Source: Onchocerca volvulus
Taxonomy: Eukaryota; Nematoda; Chromadorea; Rhabditida; Onchocercidae
DNA length: 64,000 bases
Assembly: GCA_000499405.2 (NCBI GenBank)
Contig: HG738140.1
Coordinates: 6,370,158 to 6,434,157 of the forward strand
Direction of reading: 5' to 3'
Made by a program: the position numbers and the translations under genes. Below the pieces are notes generated by a model. The model worked only from the letters and a program-made list of their open reading frames with translations, ran no database searches and had not been told where the DNA came from. Of this stretch, positions 1 through 12,941 are shown one piece after another. Numbering within the stretch: the stretch's first letter is position 1; each line of letters begins with the position of its first letter.

Positions 1-3000
1 CATTTTTTTGCTTGATTTTATTTTATCTCAATCGAATTAAACTGACAATAAATTTTTTCGTTCTCATTAAATAATACTACTTTTCAGTTTTCGTTTTAGA
101 ATACAAATTCAATAATGGTATCATTTTAAAGCAATTTTTAAACTAGCCTTTTAATCATTTTATTCTTTTTTCTTTACCATTTCATATTAATTATTTGAAA
201 GTTCTGATTATTATCAATTATTTATTCTGAAATTTTAAAGGAATAAAAATTAAAACTTTTTGCTACATTTCTAGCAATTGTTACTAAGCAATTGAACACT
301 TTTTAAATTTTGTTTACTAGAGAAATGAATAATCGAAATTGTCGGTAAAATAAATGAATATTGTTAATTACCAGTAATCTCTATAATTCTTGAATGTAAA
401 TAATGATTATGCTTATGATGATGAATGACGCGGAATAGATCTAAACCTAAGTTAGCTACTCAAATAAGAGCCTAATCAAATCATTTGGGACTTAAGAAGC
501 CAAATTTCAGGTTTTGGAAAAATCTCCATAATAATCTTAAAATTTCTAGCAAATCTCTTTCTTCTTCCGCTTTCTCTTCTTAACTCATAAATTATCGATT
601 AAATATGCAAATACATTCATTGCAAAAATATTTTTTTATCCCTTCGAAACTTGACGGAATTTTTTTTCATTTTTTTTTTTTAACAACCTTTTAATTAATT
701 TATTTTTTCTCTATCAGTTTATATTGTTTATTCGAAAATTTTGTTCATTATTAAATATTCATTTTGAAATTATAAAAATATACATGTATTTAAATTCATT
801 ACAGGAAATTGAATTTTAAATTTAGTTTAAAGTGTAAACAATTTGTTGCATTATACTGTGTTGCTATGTAAATTTAAAAAATAATCTTCAGTATTTATAT
901 TATATATATGACTAATTTATAATTTCCTTTTAAATCCTTATAATGTTGAAATTGTAATTATAGCATTTAAGTAAAATTCAAAACCCATTTATTATCTTTA
1001 AATTGATTTCAAATTTAGTTTCCTCTAGTTATTTTAATACATTTTTATCCTTTCTGCGTTTTAATTTTAAATTCTTGTTTTAAAATAAAAATCCTATAAA
1101 ATCCTTAAATATTAGATTAGTTTAGATACAAAATAGTTGTTAACGACAAATGTTCTTAACACTTCCGATACCCACAAATTGATCTCTCTCATTTTCTCTT
1201 TCTTATCTTTTGCTGATTTTTAATTTTTCCGCAAATTTTTGTTTCTTAATTTAAATAAAGCCTTTCGGCATAAATTTCTATTTTAGCCATAATATATCAG
1301 CGCTCATAGCATACGGATTTGTCCATTAATTAGCACATTATCAGTAGGAAAAATCAGCAAATCAAAGAATGTGAAATATATTCTCAGCAAATATTTATTT
1401 AATGTGAAAATTCGATTTCTAACTATTTCAATCGAGAAAGCCGCTTTTAAATAGCAATTAGGGGAACAAAGAAAAGTTAGGTAATTCAATTTCATTGATA
1501 GGAAGATGATAGAAAAGCAAAATAATGAAATATAATACAACAATAGAAGTTTTAAAAAATTGCTAGAATGTTTGCTGTTGTATTATTATAACTTTAAGAA
1601 TAAAATTTTAAACTTAGACTTGAATAATCAAATTTGGAAGTAATAGTATCATTTAAAAAAAAATATATTATCAGTACTTTTTATGACAATACTAAATAAT
1701 AAAAATTGAAGTTTTCCAAAAAAAAAAAAAATCTTTTTCTAGCCAATACTTTCAATTAATTAATTTCATCAATTTACTAAAAAGTTTTTGACAGTACTTT
1801 TGATTGCCTGTTGTAACTTTAAGTTGAATAATTTTTAGATGTAATTTAAATCGAATAATCAATAAAATATTTTTTTCATATTTAAAAAGTTTCATTATTT
1901 AATATTTTAGTTTAATGCCAGGTATAAATTTTTTTTCGAAAAATTCGATAATTTGATGTTTTAATTAAATAATTAATACTTCCTACTTAACAACCAATTA
2001 TAAAATTATCTAGAATATCGATTAAATATAATAATAATATATTCATGCGGAAATAACACTGAAATTATTTGATAATCTTGCAATTATTGTTGATATTATT
2101 ATCATCGAAATCATTTATCAGAGAAACAAAACATTATTATTTATCATTATACACATAAATGAGATTCCTTTGATTTTTTTTTCGATATTTTAAATTCTAG
2201 TTTGGAATAAAAAAATAAAAAATGATAGTTGTAGAAATGCAATATCGGAATTTTTTCTCCACAAAATGCCCGGAAATTATTTGCGAAATATCCAGGAAAA
2301 ATTATGCCGAAAGAAATTCAGAGAGAAATAGCCTATTTAGAAATGAAATATTTCAATTATTTTTCCAATTATTTGTCGTGATAGTAACATTATTTCTTGT
2401 TTTTAAATAATATAATTCCATTTTTTTTTTTTACTAATCTTTTCTAATTTGTAATTTTTATAACAGAAATTTTAAAAATTGCAACAGCAATTTAGTTTTT
2501 TATAAAAAATGATAAATGTTATTGAAAGATATCATTGATCATTTTATCACTAACAAAATGATCAATGATATTTTTCAATGATATTTATCATTTTTTTTCA
2601 ACACTTATTGCTAGCCGGAAATAAATAATCGATTTTTTCACATTAATGCCTCATTTCCATTACTTGTAATATTGATTCTAATGTTAACAATCATTTTTCA
2701 ATTTGATCATTAAGAAATTATTTCCAATAATCATTTTTCATATTTTAATTTAATTTTTTTCAACTTTTTAAATTGATTCAATCATTTAGGTTACATCACA
2801 ATTAATTGATTATTAATTTTTCTGCAAATATGATTTATCATTTTTTCCTTACTTATACTATTATAATCATACAATTTAATAATCTTTTCGTTCTTTCTTC
2901 AACTGATTACTTAAATTTCAATTAATTTCTCTTTGAATATATTTCAAATTAATATCTTCTCTTCTTAATATCGAATTATCGAAAAATACTTTGCCAAATA

Positions 3001-5169
3001 TGTAAATATAGGCTGTCTACCAACGTAATCAATAAATATGCTTACTGTTTATCAATATAATCAATGAATGATGATGATTAATGACTGTATATATTTGAAT
3101 TTAACAATCAATAAATAGTTTTTTCTCATTTTTTAAATGCAATTTGTTTATAAATGTAATCAATATTTTCTCTTTGCGGCATCGAATTGTCAGAAATGAT
3201 TTTCGTTATTCATTTCTTTTTTTTTTTTTTTTTTAAATTCCAATATATTAATATGATATCTTTGCAGAATTTTCTTTTTTTTTTTTTTGAAAGATTTCGC
3301 TGAGATTCATTTTCTCTTTATTCTTTTTTCCATTTCCTTTTCATTCGAATTTTTTATTAATGTTTATTTTAAAGAATGCCGAAATAAGTATTCATATTCT
3401 CTGCAAATCAATCAAAATTTTTCAATATTTTTCCTTCTTATGCGATTTAATCTTTATATATCTGCATTATTATTCCTTTCTTAATTAATATGCGTCGCGT
3501 AACTCCCTTCTTTTTTCTTTTCAATTTCAAATTCCAATTAAAATATGGGTGGAAAAAACATCGACTAAATTCAATAGAGATCCACGGTATTTATTATAAT
3601 ATCGAATTTCAAGAAAGATATCAATATTTTAATAGGTTATTGCATTTAACATGCATTTTTCTTCTTATTTTTTCATTCAATAATTTCAAATTATTAAAGT
3701 TCCAATTAAAATGATTAACTGATTTCATTTTTAAATTATGGGTTTCACATTTATAAATTTGTTTCATTATTTCAGTGTAAGAAATGGAAAAGTTTTGCTG
3801 AAAATGATTAACAGCAATGATTTCTTGGCAAAAAACTCTCATGAAATAGCAATAAAAATTAATTACTTCATTCTTAAAATTTTTTCAATCTTTTTTTAAT
3901 TTCCAATATTTCATTCCAAATGTTTTTTACTTTATTTGTTTTTATTTTGATTGTTTAATATTCCAAATTCATAAGATGTTATCCAAACAATTTATTAATT
4001 AATTTTATCTATCCTTCATTAATTTAATCGTTAAGGTCGTTATCATTTGATTATCACATTTATTGCATAACCCGGCAATCATATGGTTAATTTTATTACT
4101 GAATTTATTAATTATTAAATTATTTTTGTAAATTCCTCCTTTTTTTATGTTTTCTTCTATATAAAATAAGGAAAAATTTGATCAGATTTAAATTCAACAT
4201 TATTCTATTTCAGAACTCCCTATTCACTGTTTCGTTGCTTGGATACCAAATCTGATTTTATATAAACTTTTTTTTTTTGCCTTCATTTTTCTTGCTGTCA
4301 ATTTTTTTAGAAATTTTCAATTTTCCTTTTTTCTCTGAATTTTTTTCTTTTTTTTTTTTTTTTTGAACTCTCTTGTACCATGGTCTTTATTTAATTTCAA
4401 CTTTTCGTTGCCATTATCTAAATTATTCTGGTTTTTCTGTTTTTCGCTTCAATTTTTACTTTCTGTTAAAATCTTTCAATTTATAACATTGAATCTATCC
4501 TTGATCGAATTTCGGATAGTATTTTCTTTTTTTTTTTTTTTCTTGCAAACTTCTAATTGAAAAATCTATTTTGGCAGAATTTTATAGTTTGTTCCTCCAA
4601 ACTATCTATAACAATATCTGCTAATTTTAGCTTATCATTTGACCTTTATCTTATCAGTTCCCTTTATCATGATCACATAATATAACTCATTGAATTGAAA
4701 ATTTACTTGATATCGATAATTCATAAAATCTTTGCGATTGCTCTAGATTAACTTATTTAAACTTGATAAAAATGTTTTTTTATCGCTTATTTTGTTATTA
4801 TTGTTATCAGCATTATTTGTTATCTTTATTGCGCTTATTATCATAAATTTCTTTAATTGATTGATTGACTGGAGAAGATAAGATAACGGGATAGGATGCT
4901 TGTTTTATGATATTAAATCAAAGAATTTTACAATCAAGTTTTTTAGACGCCAATTTCATCTTAACATGCCTTTAAAGTGATAAGTGGTAATTTAAAATTT
5001 AAGAGTTTTTAAGAATATAATTATAATCTTCTCCATTCCCTTAAGCGCTTCTGTCAATCTTTTCTAATATTGAAGGAGGAAAATCTTTCAAAAGCTCCCA
5101 CTGGTACCGCCCTTTTCATCTTGAAATCTATTCAATCATTACCAAATTATAATGGACTGCTTCAAAGCA
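1..5169. other. AT-rich non-coding stretch, no gene seen
   Basis: I see no gene here. Open frames are short, made of Phe, Ile, Leu, Asn and Lys codons, and have no recognisable motif. The stretch carries many poly-A and poly-T runs and one clear secondary-structure element, the inverted repeat at 2504-2596. It could be intergenic DNA or a very long first intron of the LAR-like gene far downstream; the sequence alone does not decide. Confidence 0.7.
2504..2596. repeat. Imperfect inverted repeat, 42-bp arms
   Basis: The arms at 2504-2545 and 2555-2596 are reverse complements with about three mismatches. They flank a 9-nt loop. The inner 17 bp (2529-2545 and 2555-2571) are perfect. Long AT-rich hairpins of this kind are typical of small non-autonomous DNA transposons or of template-switch replication errors. 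No target-site duplication was established. Confidence 0.85.

Positions 5170-5262
<93 letters not shown>
5170..5262. repeat. (ATT)31 trinucleotide microsatellite
   Basis: An uninterrupted run of 31 ATT units is followed to about 5350 by a decayed tail with GCT, ATC and TTT interruptions. Two overlapping open frames of poly-Tyr and poly-Ile arise only because ATT/TAT/TTA contain no stop codon. They are not genes. Confidence 0.97.
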
Positions 5263-8200
5263 GCTATCATTATTGTTATTATTATTTATATTGCTATTTA
5301 CATTTTTATTATTACTATAATATTATCTTTATTGCTATTATTATTATTTTCACTATTTTATGATTACTTAAGGATAAGAATCACTATGGCATGTATTCTA
5401 AATTAATGACCTTTTCCATCTAGTGATAAATAAACTTTTTGAACTTTATTGATAAGGAAGCAGTTCTGATAAAACTATTTAATTCTAGTTTTTTAATTTT
5501 ATTTAAACTATATTTATTATTATAGATAAAATTTTTTGCGTAGAAACAAGCAATGATTTTATATTATGTAAAAGATGAAACAGTTTCGGATGATTAATTT
5601 TCATTGTAAATAATAGCAAAAATATTAAAGGATAGGAATTATTGATTATTCCGTAATAAAAAATATTTCGTAAACATAACTTGATAAGAATTAATGATTA
5701 ATTTATTAAAAAATCAGGAAAAAAATAGGAAATTTCGAAAGAGAATATTAAATTCTTTAATTCACAGATTAATTGAAAAAAAAAAAAAAAAAGAAAAAGG
5801 AAAGAAAAAATTAAATAAAAGTTGAATATATTTGAGTGAAAAAAAAATTTTTTTTATAAATTTTGACAAATCTCAAAAGTTAATTGTACATTTAGCATAA
5901 CTAATAAAATTGGTCATTATTTTTTTCTATTTTTTATTTTTTGTTTTTCAAACCAAAAAAAAAAAAAAGAAAAAAGACTGAATCATAGATAATAAGCCAA
6001 TTTTAGCCGTTCGTACCATTTCGTTTCGCACAAATTTATCACAATTTTTAATCTTTCAATGTCTATCATAAGAAAATGATTGTTATGATTGTAAGGAGGG
6101 AATATACGATAAGGCAAAATAGGCTTAAATAGATTTGTTTTTAAAAATCCTTGGGATTATAATTGTCAAAAGAGAAAGTTTTTTTTTTTTCCTTTCCATT
6201 GAAAAATTATTATTCAAACAATTTTTTGATGGAAAGAAATAATTAATGAGAAATAACATAAATTATGTCTAAAATTTTGCAAGATTTGCTTGTTTATTTT
6301 TGATGTTCTTTTCAAATCTTGCAATCATTTCCAATTTACTTTTGAAATTTTGAACAAATTTTCGTCAATAATTTTTGATCGAATATGATTTCGAAATATA
6401 GCAAGACTGGAAAATAGTAATTAATTCAAAATCGTAACTCATCTGAAAATAGTAATTCATTCAAAACAGAAAAGAAAAAAATAAAATGACGAACAAAAAT
6501 TAAAATTTACGTTTTCATCGATTTTCATTTTTTTTTTTGAGTTTTTTTTTTTCTTTGCTCCACCTCTTTTTCGTTTAATTTGCTATTTATTCAGATCCAA
6601 CTCAGTCATTTTGCATTTATCTTTATGTCATCTCAACTCAATTTTATCAAAACAAATTTTCATTAAAATTCTTCTCTTTGAGTGATAAGGCTTATCATTA
6701 TCAACTTGTATTAGTCATTTATAAAAGTTTTTTTTTTTATCATTTTTCAAATCCTAGACATTTGCAAGGGTGCAATAAAGAGTAGATTCAGTTCTTGGTG
6801 TCTTGAATTTTATTTTTAAAAAAGTAAAATATTTATTATTTATTTATATCAATTGATTTATTGTTTTCATTCCTATTTCCTTTCAAACTTTGTCAACAAT
6901 TCAAATTAATTCAAGAAGTTTTTTTTAGATTGATTTAAATGAATTTTTGGAATTTTTCGGTTTAAAATTTTCAATTTTATAAAATAATACAAGAAAAAAA
7001 GACTTAAAAAAACAAAAAAACGAAACATTTGGTTCCCATCAAAGTGTTAGAGATAAATTTGATTAGACGAATTGTTAAAAAATAAGTTTGAATAAAATGC
7101 TTTGGTCAGTTACAACAAATGCATAATACTTTTCATCAAATGATCGCATGATTTTTATTTTAATTAAATCCAAAAATTTTTTGAAATATTTTAAAAAAAT
7201 TTTTCAATTTTTGTCTATTTTTCATTAATTTTTGCTTTTGAAGCAATTTCATTTTTGAAATCATTTAATCAGTACATAAATTATTGCTGTATCATTAACT
7301 TTCATTTTTTGCCAAAAAAATAAAAAATTGAACAAAATGTTAAAATGATGTTTGTCATTTTGATTTCTTATATTTCTGTAATATATTATCTCTGAAGAAA
7401 TAACATCAATTTAAATTAATTCAAAAGGATTTGTTTTCTTTGAAATTGTTTTGTTGATAAAATTATTGATGAATTTTTTAAGATATCTTCTTGCAAATGC
7501 CAAATTTTAAATTTTTGAAAATTTCACCAAAAAATTGCACTCATTTTTACGAAATTTAGCAATAAATATGTTCTTTCAGGCTATCATTAATTTGTTTAAA
7601 TGATATTTGCTTAATTCATATATATTACAACTATAAAATGCTACAAAATTATTACAAATTAATTTGTTTTTAAATTATTTGGCCACTTTTTCATTAATTT
7701 TTATTTTTGGAATAATTTAATCACTAAATTGCCAAACAATAAAAAAGGAGGAAAAAAACCAAATTTGGCAAATAAAAATATTTGTTTTACTTAAAATGAT
7801 TTTTTTCGCCAAAAATTTTCGCAATTTTTTTAATTAAGATGGCATGAATATTTGTGTAACATTTCATTTATTCATTTCGAAAAAAAAATTCAATATTTGA
7901 CCTTTTAATTAATTTCAAAAGTTTTCTCATTAATTTCAGCTTTTGTTAATTAATTTCATATTTTCATTAATTTGATTAGTCAATAAATCTTTTGTAATTT
8001 ACTATTTTAAACACTATTAAATTTTTTTTGAATAAAATGAATAAAATTAAAATATGTTTTAATAATAGATATTAAGTTGGTTAATGAAATTTAAAAAAAG
8101 AAGAAAAAGTACAAATAATTTTTCAATTAATGCAAAAATTGCAGATCTAAAATTAGATTTTTATTTCATTATTGCAATTAAAACTTAGTTGATATTAATA

Positions 8201-11049
8201 ATAAGCAGTGAGATATCGTTTATTTCAATTTAGAAATAATACAATTGACTTTCTGAGAAAAAGTATTTGTAAAATAAATTTAGAAACTTTCCTTTTTTTT
8301 CCTTTTTCTATTTCACAAATAGATTAGAAGTTTTAAAGATTTTTTTTGCGAGACTGTAAATGAAATTTTAATAATAAGATAAATGCATTCATTTAGTGCA
8401 ACGATTAAATCGTATAACAAAATAAATGAATTGATGTGAAATTTAAGTTTCAAGCAAAATCAATTTTTCCTTTTACTTTTTCATATTCTTTCATTACTGG
8501 AAAAAAGAGCTGAAAAAAAATTCAAACTTTCCTTTTCTTTTTCTTCTTTCCTTTTAAAATAAAAAATATTTGGATGAAAATTTTCTCGCATAAATAAATT
8601 AAAACAGATATTCTTTTCCTCATAAATGCATATAAATATTGTTGTCTTAAATGTCGTAAAATAAGGGAAATTGCCGAAAGATGAAAGAAATAAACTTAAC
8701 TCTCGACTAGCATCCATATACATATAATTAAGGAATTCGAGACATAAATATGGAAATAATATAGATAAATAACAAAAGTAAATCAGAGAAAACGAACAAT
8801 TTTGTTTTCTTTAAAAAAAAAATGATTTATTATTTTAACAATTAAAATAGGAAAAAATTTTTTTTTATTTTGTTTTGCATTTTTCTTGTTTTTTGTAAAT
8901 AGAAAAAACATTAAGTTAAATTTTTTATTTGTTAAATTAATTTACTATTTTAAGGAACAAACTAATAAAAAGTTTATTTTACTTACTTTTTCTTTTCTTT
9001 TTTTTTTTTTTTTTGGTAAAGTGAGAGAAAATTATGAAAATCTTCTCATTTTTGCAAATAAATTAAAATAGCAATTAAATGCAAATAAGGCTCTTTTCAA
9101 ATTTTGCTGTTCTCTGCTTGAAACTTAAATTTGAAATCAATCACACTTTATCGATTGGAACTGAAGTACCGATAGTCACGATCGAAGTAAGTTTTAATAC
9201 TTCCGTTAATTTTTTATTGATGAAATTTGTATAAAATACAAATGAGTTAAATAAATTCATTTTTAATTATATATTCTTTGATATTAAATTCAAATCATAC
9301 GTTTGAAATAAATTTTGTCCAAATTATAAATCAGAATAATACGATTTTAATCAGTTTTCTTTTTCTTTTCGTTTTTTTCATTTTGCTTTTCTTCATAATT
9401 TAAATTATTTAGAAGCTTTTCAATATAATAGAAAAAAGAAAAGTACCAATTTCCATATATTTTATATTCAAACAAAAATAATTATGTTTAAATAAAATAG
9501 GAAAATAATGTGAATAAAATAAATATATTTTAAACTCAAATAATTTTGCAGTTCCATAAGCGAAAAAAAATTTATGAATTTTATTTGAAAACACATTCAT
9601 TATAGTTATATAAATTTTTCCATTTCTTGCCTTTTTACTGATAAGATTTAGTCAAAGAAATCAGTTGAAAAGTGTAAATTTAAAAAAAAAAGAAATGATA
9701 ATCTTTGTTCTTTTCTTTTCTGATCTTTTCATAACAAAAATTATTCGGCTATCATTCGTTCTTTTAAAACTTTTAACCAGGTGCTTTCTTGAAATCGATA
9801 TATTCTTTTGATCTTTGAGATTTCGCGAATTTTATTTTCTAATTACCAATTTGATTTCTATTATATTGATTCGTATGAAACTTATATCGCCTCTTCCGCA
9901 TTTCATTCAATTTAATCATTGCCAGAAATCTGTCGGATCAATTTTCTTTTTTTATTTTTTTTTTGTAAAATTAATTTTCAATATTAATTTATAGAAATTG
10001 AAAAAGAAAATAATAGTAATGGAATTAAAAATATTGAGCGGATGAAAAATGAAAAATGAAAAGACTAACACAAAAATAATAAATTATTCTGGGCAAAAAA
10101 ATTCTTATTATTGTATATGATTATTGAAAATATTCGAATAAATGAATATTAATCCAAATTTTTATCTAAAATGTTAATTGAAATTAGCGAGCAATTTTTT
10201 TGATACTTTTCTTTCTTTTTTTCGCATTTCAATAAAAATTATAATTTAATATTTTTTTGATCTATACTTAATTTTGTGCATTAGTTTTCACCAAATTCAT
10301 TGGATATATTTTAAAATGAAGATAAAAATTGACAATTACACGAAAAAGTGCGATTTTTATTGAAAGGCAAAGAAAGAAAAAACGCAATATCTATAATTTC
10401 AACGCTTTAACATAATGTCTGTAATTTCAGTTTTTTCCCCAAAATTATAAAAAAAAAAATTAAATATGCCATAAATTTTCGTTCTTTTTTAAACATTCAG
10501 CTTTAACTTTAAATTTCGTAGGAATTACCAAAGTGTATAAGGAAAAACTCCTTTAAAATTTTAAAAATGATACTTTAAAGTTGAAAATCGAAAAAGTAAA
10601 CGAAAATAAGGTATCAATAATGATTTTTACGATATTAAGATATATTTAAGGTAAAAAAAAATTTTAAAAAGTAATAAACTTTTTCGCAAAATTTTGATAT
10701 GTCGAATTTTTTAGAAAAAGAAACTGCCAAATCCTATTCCTTAAATATATAGTTTATTATTTAAAAAATGATGGAAATAAAAATTCAGAAATGTAATTTA
10801 TTTGAAAAAAAAAAAGAAATTCATTTGAAAAAAATTTTGCCGACATAAAAACATTAACAAAGTATTACTGTAGTACTCTGTTTATTGATATTTTGTTAAT
10901 TAATTAGTGGTTAATTTTTGTTAATTGACTTTATAATTATTACATATAATAATATATCACGAAAAGAAGAATGCACCATTCAAGTTAATTAGAAATGAAG
11001 ATGAGAACAATTTCCAAATATTTGGAATATTTTAAACTTTTTAGATTCT
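5263..11049. other. AT-rich non-coding stretch, no gene seen
   Basis: No coding region is recognisable. Frames longer than 60 codons are hydrophobic or lysine-rich low-complexity shadows of T or A tracts, for example around 8481-8723 and 9409-9600. Homopolymer runs of ten or more bases recur. No RNA gene or element was identified. Confidence 0.65.
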
Positions 11050-11466
11050 ATGTTCATAAATTTCAAACCATTTTCTTCATTTTTAAATTTAAAATTTTGT
11101 TTTCCATTCCAGTGGTTGTTTCATCTTTTTTCCAATTTTAACTTTCTGTCATATTCAACGCCGAAGTTATGTCATTTTTGTCAAAACTTACAGAATTCAT
11201 ACTTCCGCATGTCAGATTATCACTCAAAGTTTGATTTGTCACTCAGAATCTATCTGGTACCATATATGCACCAGATGATAAGTATTCAAATTCTTTCTGA
11301 AAAAAGTTTTAAAGTTTTTTTTTTTATATCTTTCAAATATCTAATATCGCTTAATCTGATTGCTCGCAATTTATTTATAATTATTACAGTTTTCTTTTCT
11401 TTTTTTCCTTTTAATTTGATATTATTATGTGTTTTTGAAGAATTTTCTCAACTTGTTTGCTATTAA
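11050..11466 (+). CDS. Open frame of 138 codons, unknown and doubtful
   Basis: This frame starts at a real ATG and ends at TAA. It is among the longest frames in the window, and frames of this length should be rare in such AT-rich DNA. The predicted product is rich in Phe, Leu, Ile and Ser with several hydrophobic stretches. Its middle part (about residues 40-85) is more mixed, with Cys, His and charged residues. I recognise no domain. The T-rich strand composition lowers stop frequency and could produce it by chance. Its 3' end runs into the tandem array beginning near 11452. No splice site or polyadenylation signal supports it clearly. Confidence 0.18.
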   Translation: MFINFKPFSSFLNLKFCFPFQWLFHLFSNFNFLSYSTPKLCHFCQNLQNSYFRMSDYHSKFDLSLRIYLVPYMHQMISIQILSEKSFKVFFFISFKYLISLNLIARNLFIIITVFFSFFPFNLILLCVFEEFSQLVCY

Positions 11467-12020
11467 AATTAAATATTCTATTGTATTTCTCATATTATAT
11501 TATCATTTTTTTGATCGATTAAAGAAATGATAAGCAAAATTAAGCTTATCAATGAATTAACGCATATACAAGTTGTGCAAAGTGACTTAAATACTGAAAA
11601 AAAAATCGCATAAATCGCAACTTTTATTAGTAATTCATTTATCAATTTCTTAACTTACTTGCTATTAAAACATAATAATATATAATATTCTTTGCATTGT
11701 ATTACCAACTTTTTTAAAATTAGTTTAACAAAATGATAAGCGAAATTTAGCTTATCGATATATTAAAGCAACTATAACTCATAGGATAAATCAGATATTT
11801 GAAAAAAAAAAAAAAAAAAAAAAAAAGAAAGTTGTATCATTTATAATCTTTATTCGTAATTCATTTATCAATTTCTTAACTATTTACGATTAAAATTTAA
11901 GGTTCTATGATATTTCTTGTATTATGCCTGTTACTTTTTCTTTGATAAAGTTAATAAAGGTGGTTAGCAAAATAAAGTTCACCTGAAAATTATTAATTAA
12001 CTTACTCATTATACGTAATC
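11452..12020. repeat. Three diverged tandem units of about 200-226 bp
   Basis: The block containing a GCTATTAAAA-like start and an ATGATAAGC...AGCTTATC hairpin occurs near 11459 and again near 11661. A more diverged third unit starts near 11886. The string TAATTCATTTATCAATTTCT recurs at 11631 and 11857, an offset of 226. Unit 2 contains a long poly-A run at about 11801-11826. The units look like an old decayed tandem duplication or satellite relic. Confidence 0.7.
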
Positions 12021-12225
12021 AAAACATTATTTCGACAAAAAAATCATGCTTTATCAGAAAATCATCATTAAATTATTCCTTATTCATGTCTATTGCAATA
12101 TTATCACAAAATATTTTCAAACATATTTATTGAAATTTATTTATGCATAATTACATATAAATTGGAAATATTACGCTGTAATAATCGATTAAAAAATTCA
12201 AAATTAAAAAAAAAAAACTTTTCAG

Positions 12226-12497
12226 TCCTGAGAAAAAATAACATCACAAAGTTTAGTGAAATATTTCAAGTGAAAACTCAAACTGTTTATGTGAAAAATA
12301 AAAATAGAAACACAAACATATCTGGTGATAAATTTCTTTTCGTTTCAAATATAAATCCATTTCAACTATACAATTTCAATCAATTTTATTACCATTCGAT
12401 AAAATTCGATGCTTCTTCCATCAATTCTGAAATACAAAAAATGGATATGCAATTTAAACATGTCAAATTCAATGTTTCTATCAGATATTTTCGTTAA
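12226..12497 (+). CDS. Candidate terminal exon of an unknown gene
   Basis: A frame open from 12093 to the TAA at 12495-12497 has no ATG near its 5' end. It does contain a good nematode acceptor, TTTTCAG, ending at 12225. Taking that site gives an exon of about 90 codons with a mixed, fairly polar composition (Lys, Asn, Phe, Gln, Ser). An AATAAA lies at 12527-12532, about 30 nt after the stop, and is followed by A-rich sequence. Acceptor, stop and polyadenylation signal in this order resemble a real 3' exon or a retrocopy end. I recognise no domain and could not find a confident upstream exon. Chance is a serious alternative because AATAAA is frequent in this composition. Confidence 0.25.
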
Positions 12498-12862
12498 TTT
12501 GTTTTTCGTTTAAAATCTTTCGAAAGAAATAAAGAAAAAAAAAAAAGAAAAAACGATAAATAAAATGTTTTTCGATGAAAAACAGAAAAACGAAAATTGT
12601 TCATATAATTTTAGTGATAAAAATAAATCTTCCCCATAAATAACATTTACATTTGCTTTTTGTAAAAAAAATTATACACCAAAAATTTAGAAAAAAAAAA
12701 TGTATTCTGTCGTAAATGTTATAAATTGCGATTTTGAATCATTTCCTTTAACGAAAAAAAAAAAAAAGGAAAAAAATGGAAAACACATTTTATTTTTAAT
12801 TCGAAATTTAATCATTGTAGTATCTGTGAAATTTCGGAATATTTTCTCAGCTCTTTTTTTCG

Positions 12863-12941
12863 TTTGTTCAATTAATTAGAGAATACGTTCAATTAATGAA
12901 CTTCTAAAATTTAAAATTTGTTCAATTAATTAGAGAATACG
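12863..12941. repeat. 25-bp direct repeat, two copies
   Basis: The same 25 bases (TTTGTTCAATTAATT followed by AGAGAATACG) occur at 12863-12887 and 12917-12941. The copies are perfect and separated by 29 bp. Confidence 0.9.

Noticed and set aside
5070..5406. Overlapping frames with poly-Tyr and poly-Ile runs
   Set aside because: They are readings of the (ATT)n microsatellite, which lacks stop codons in all phases on this strand.
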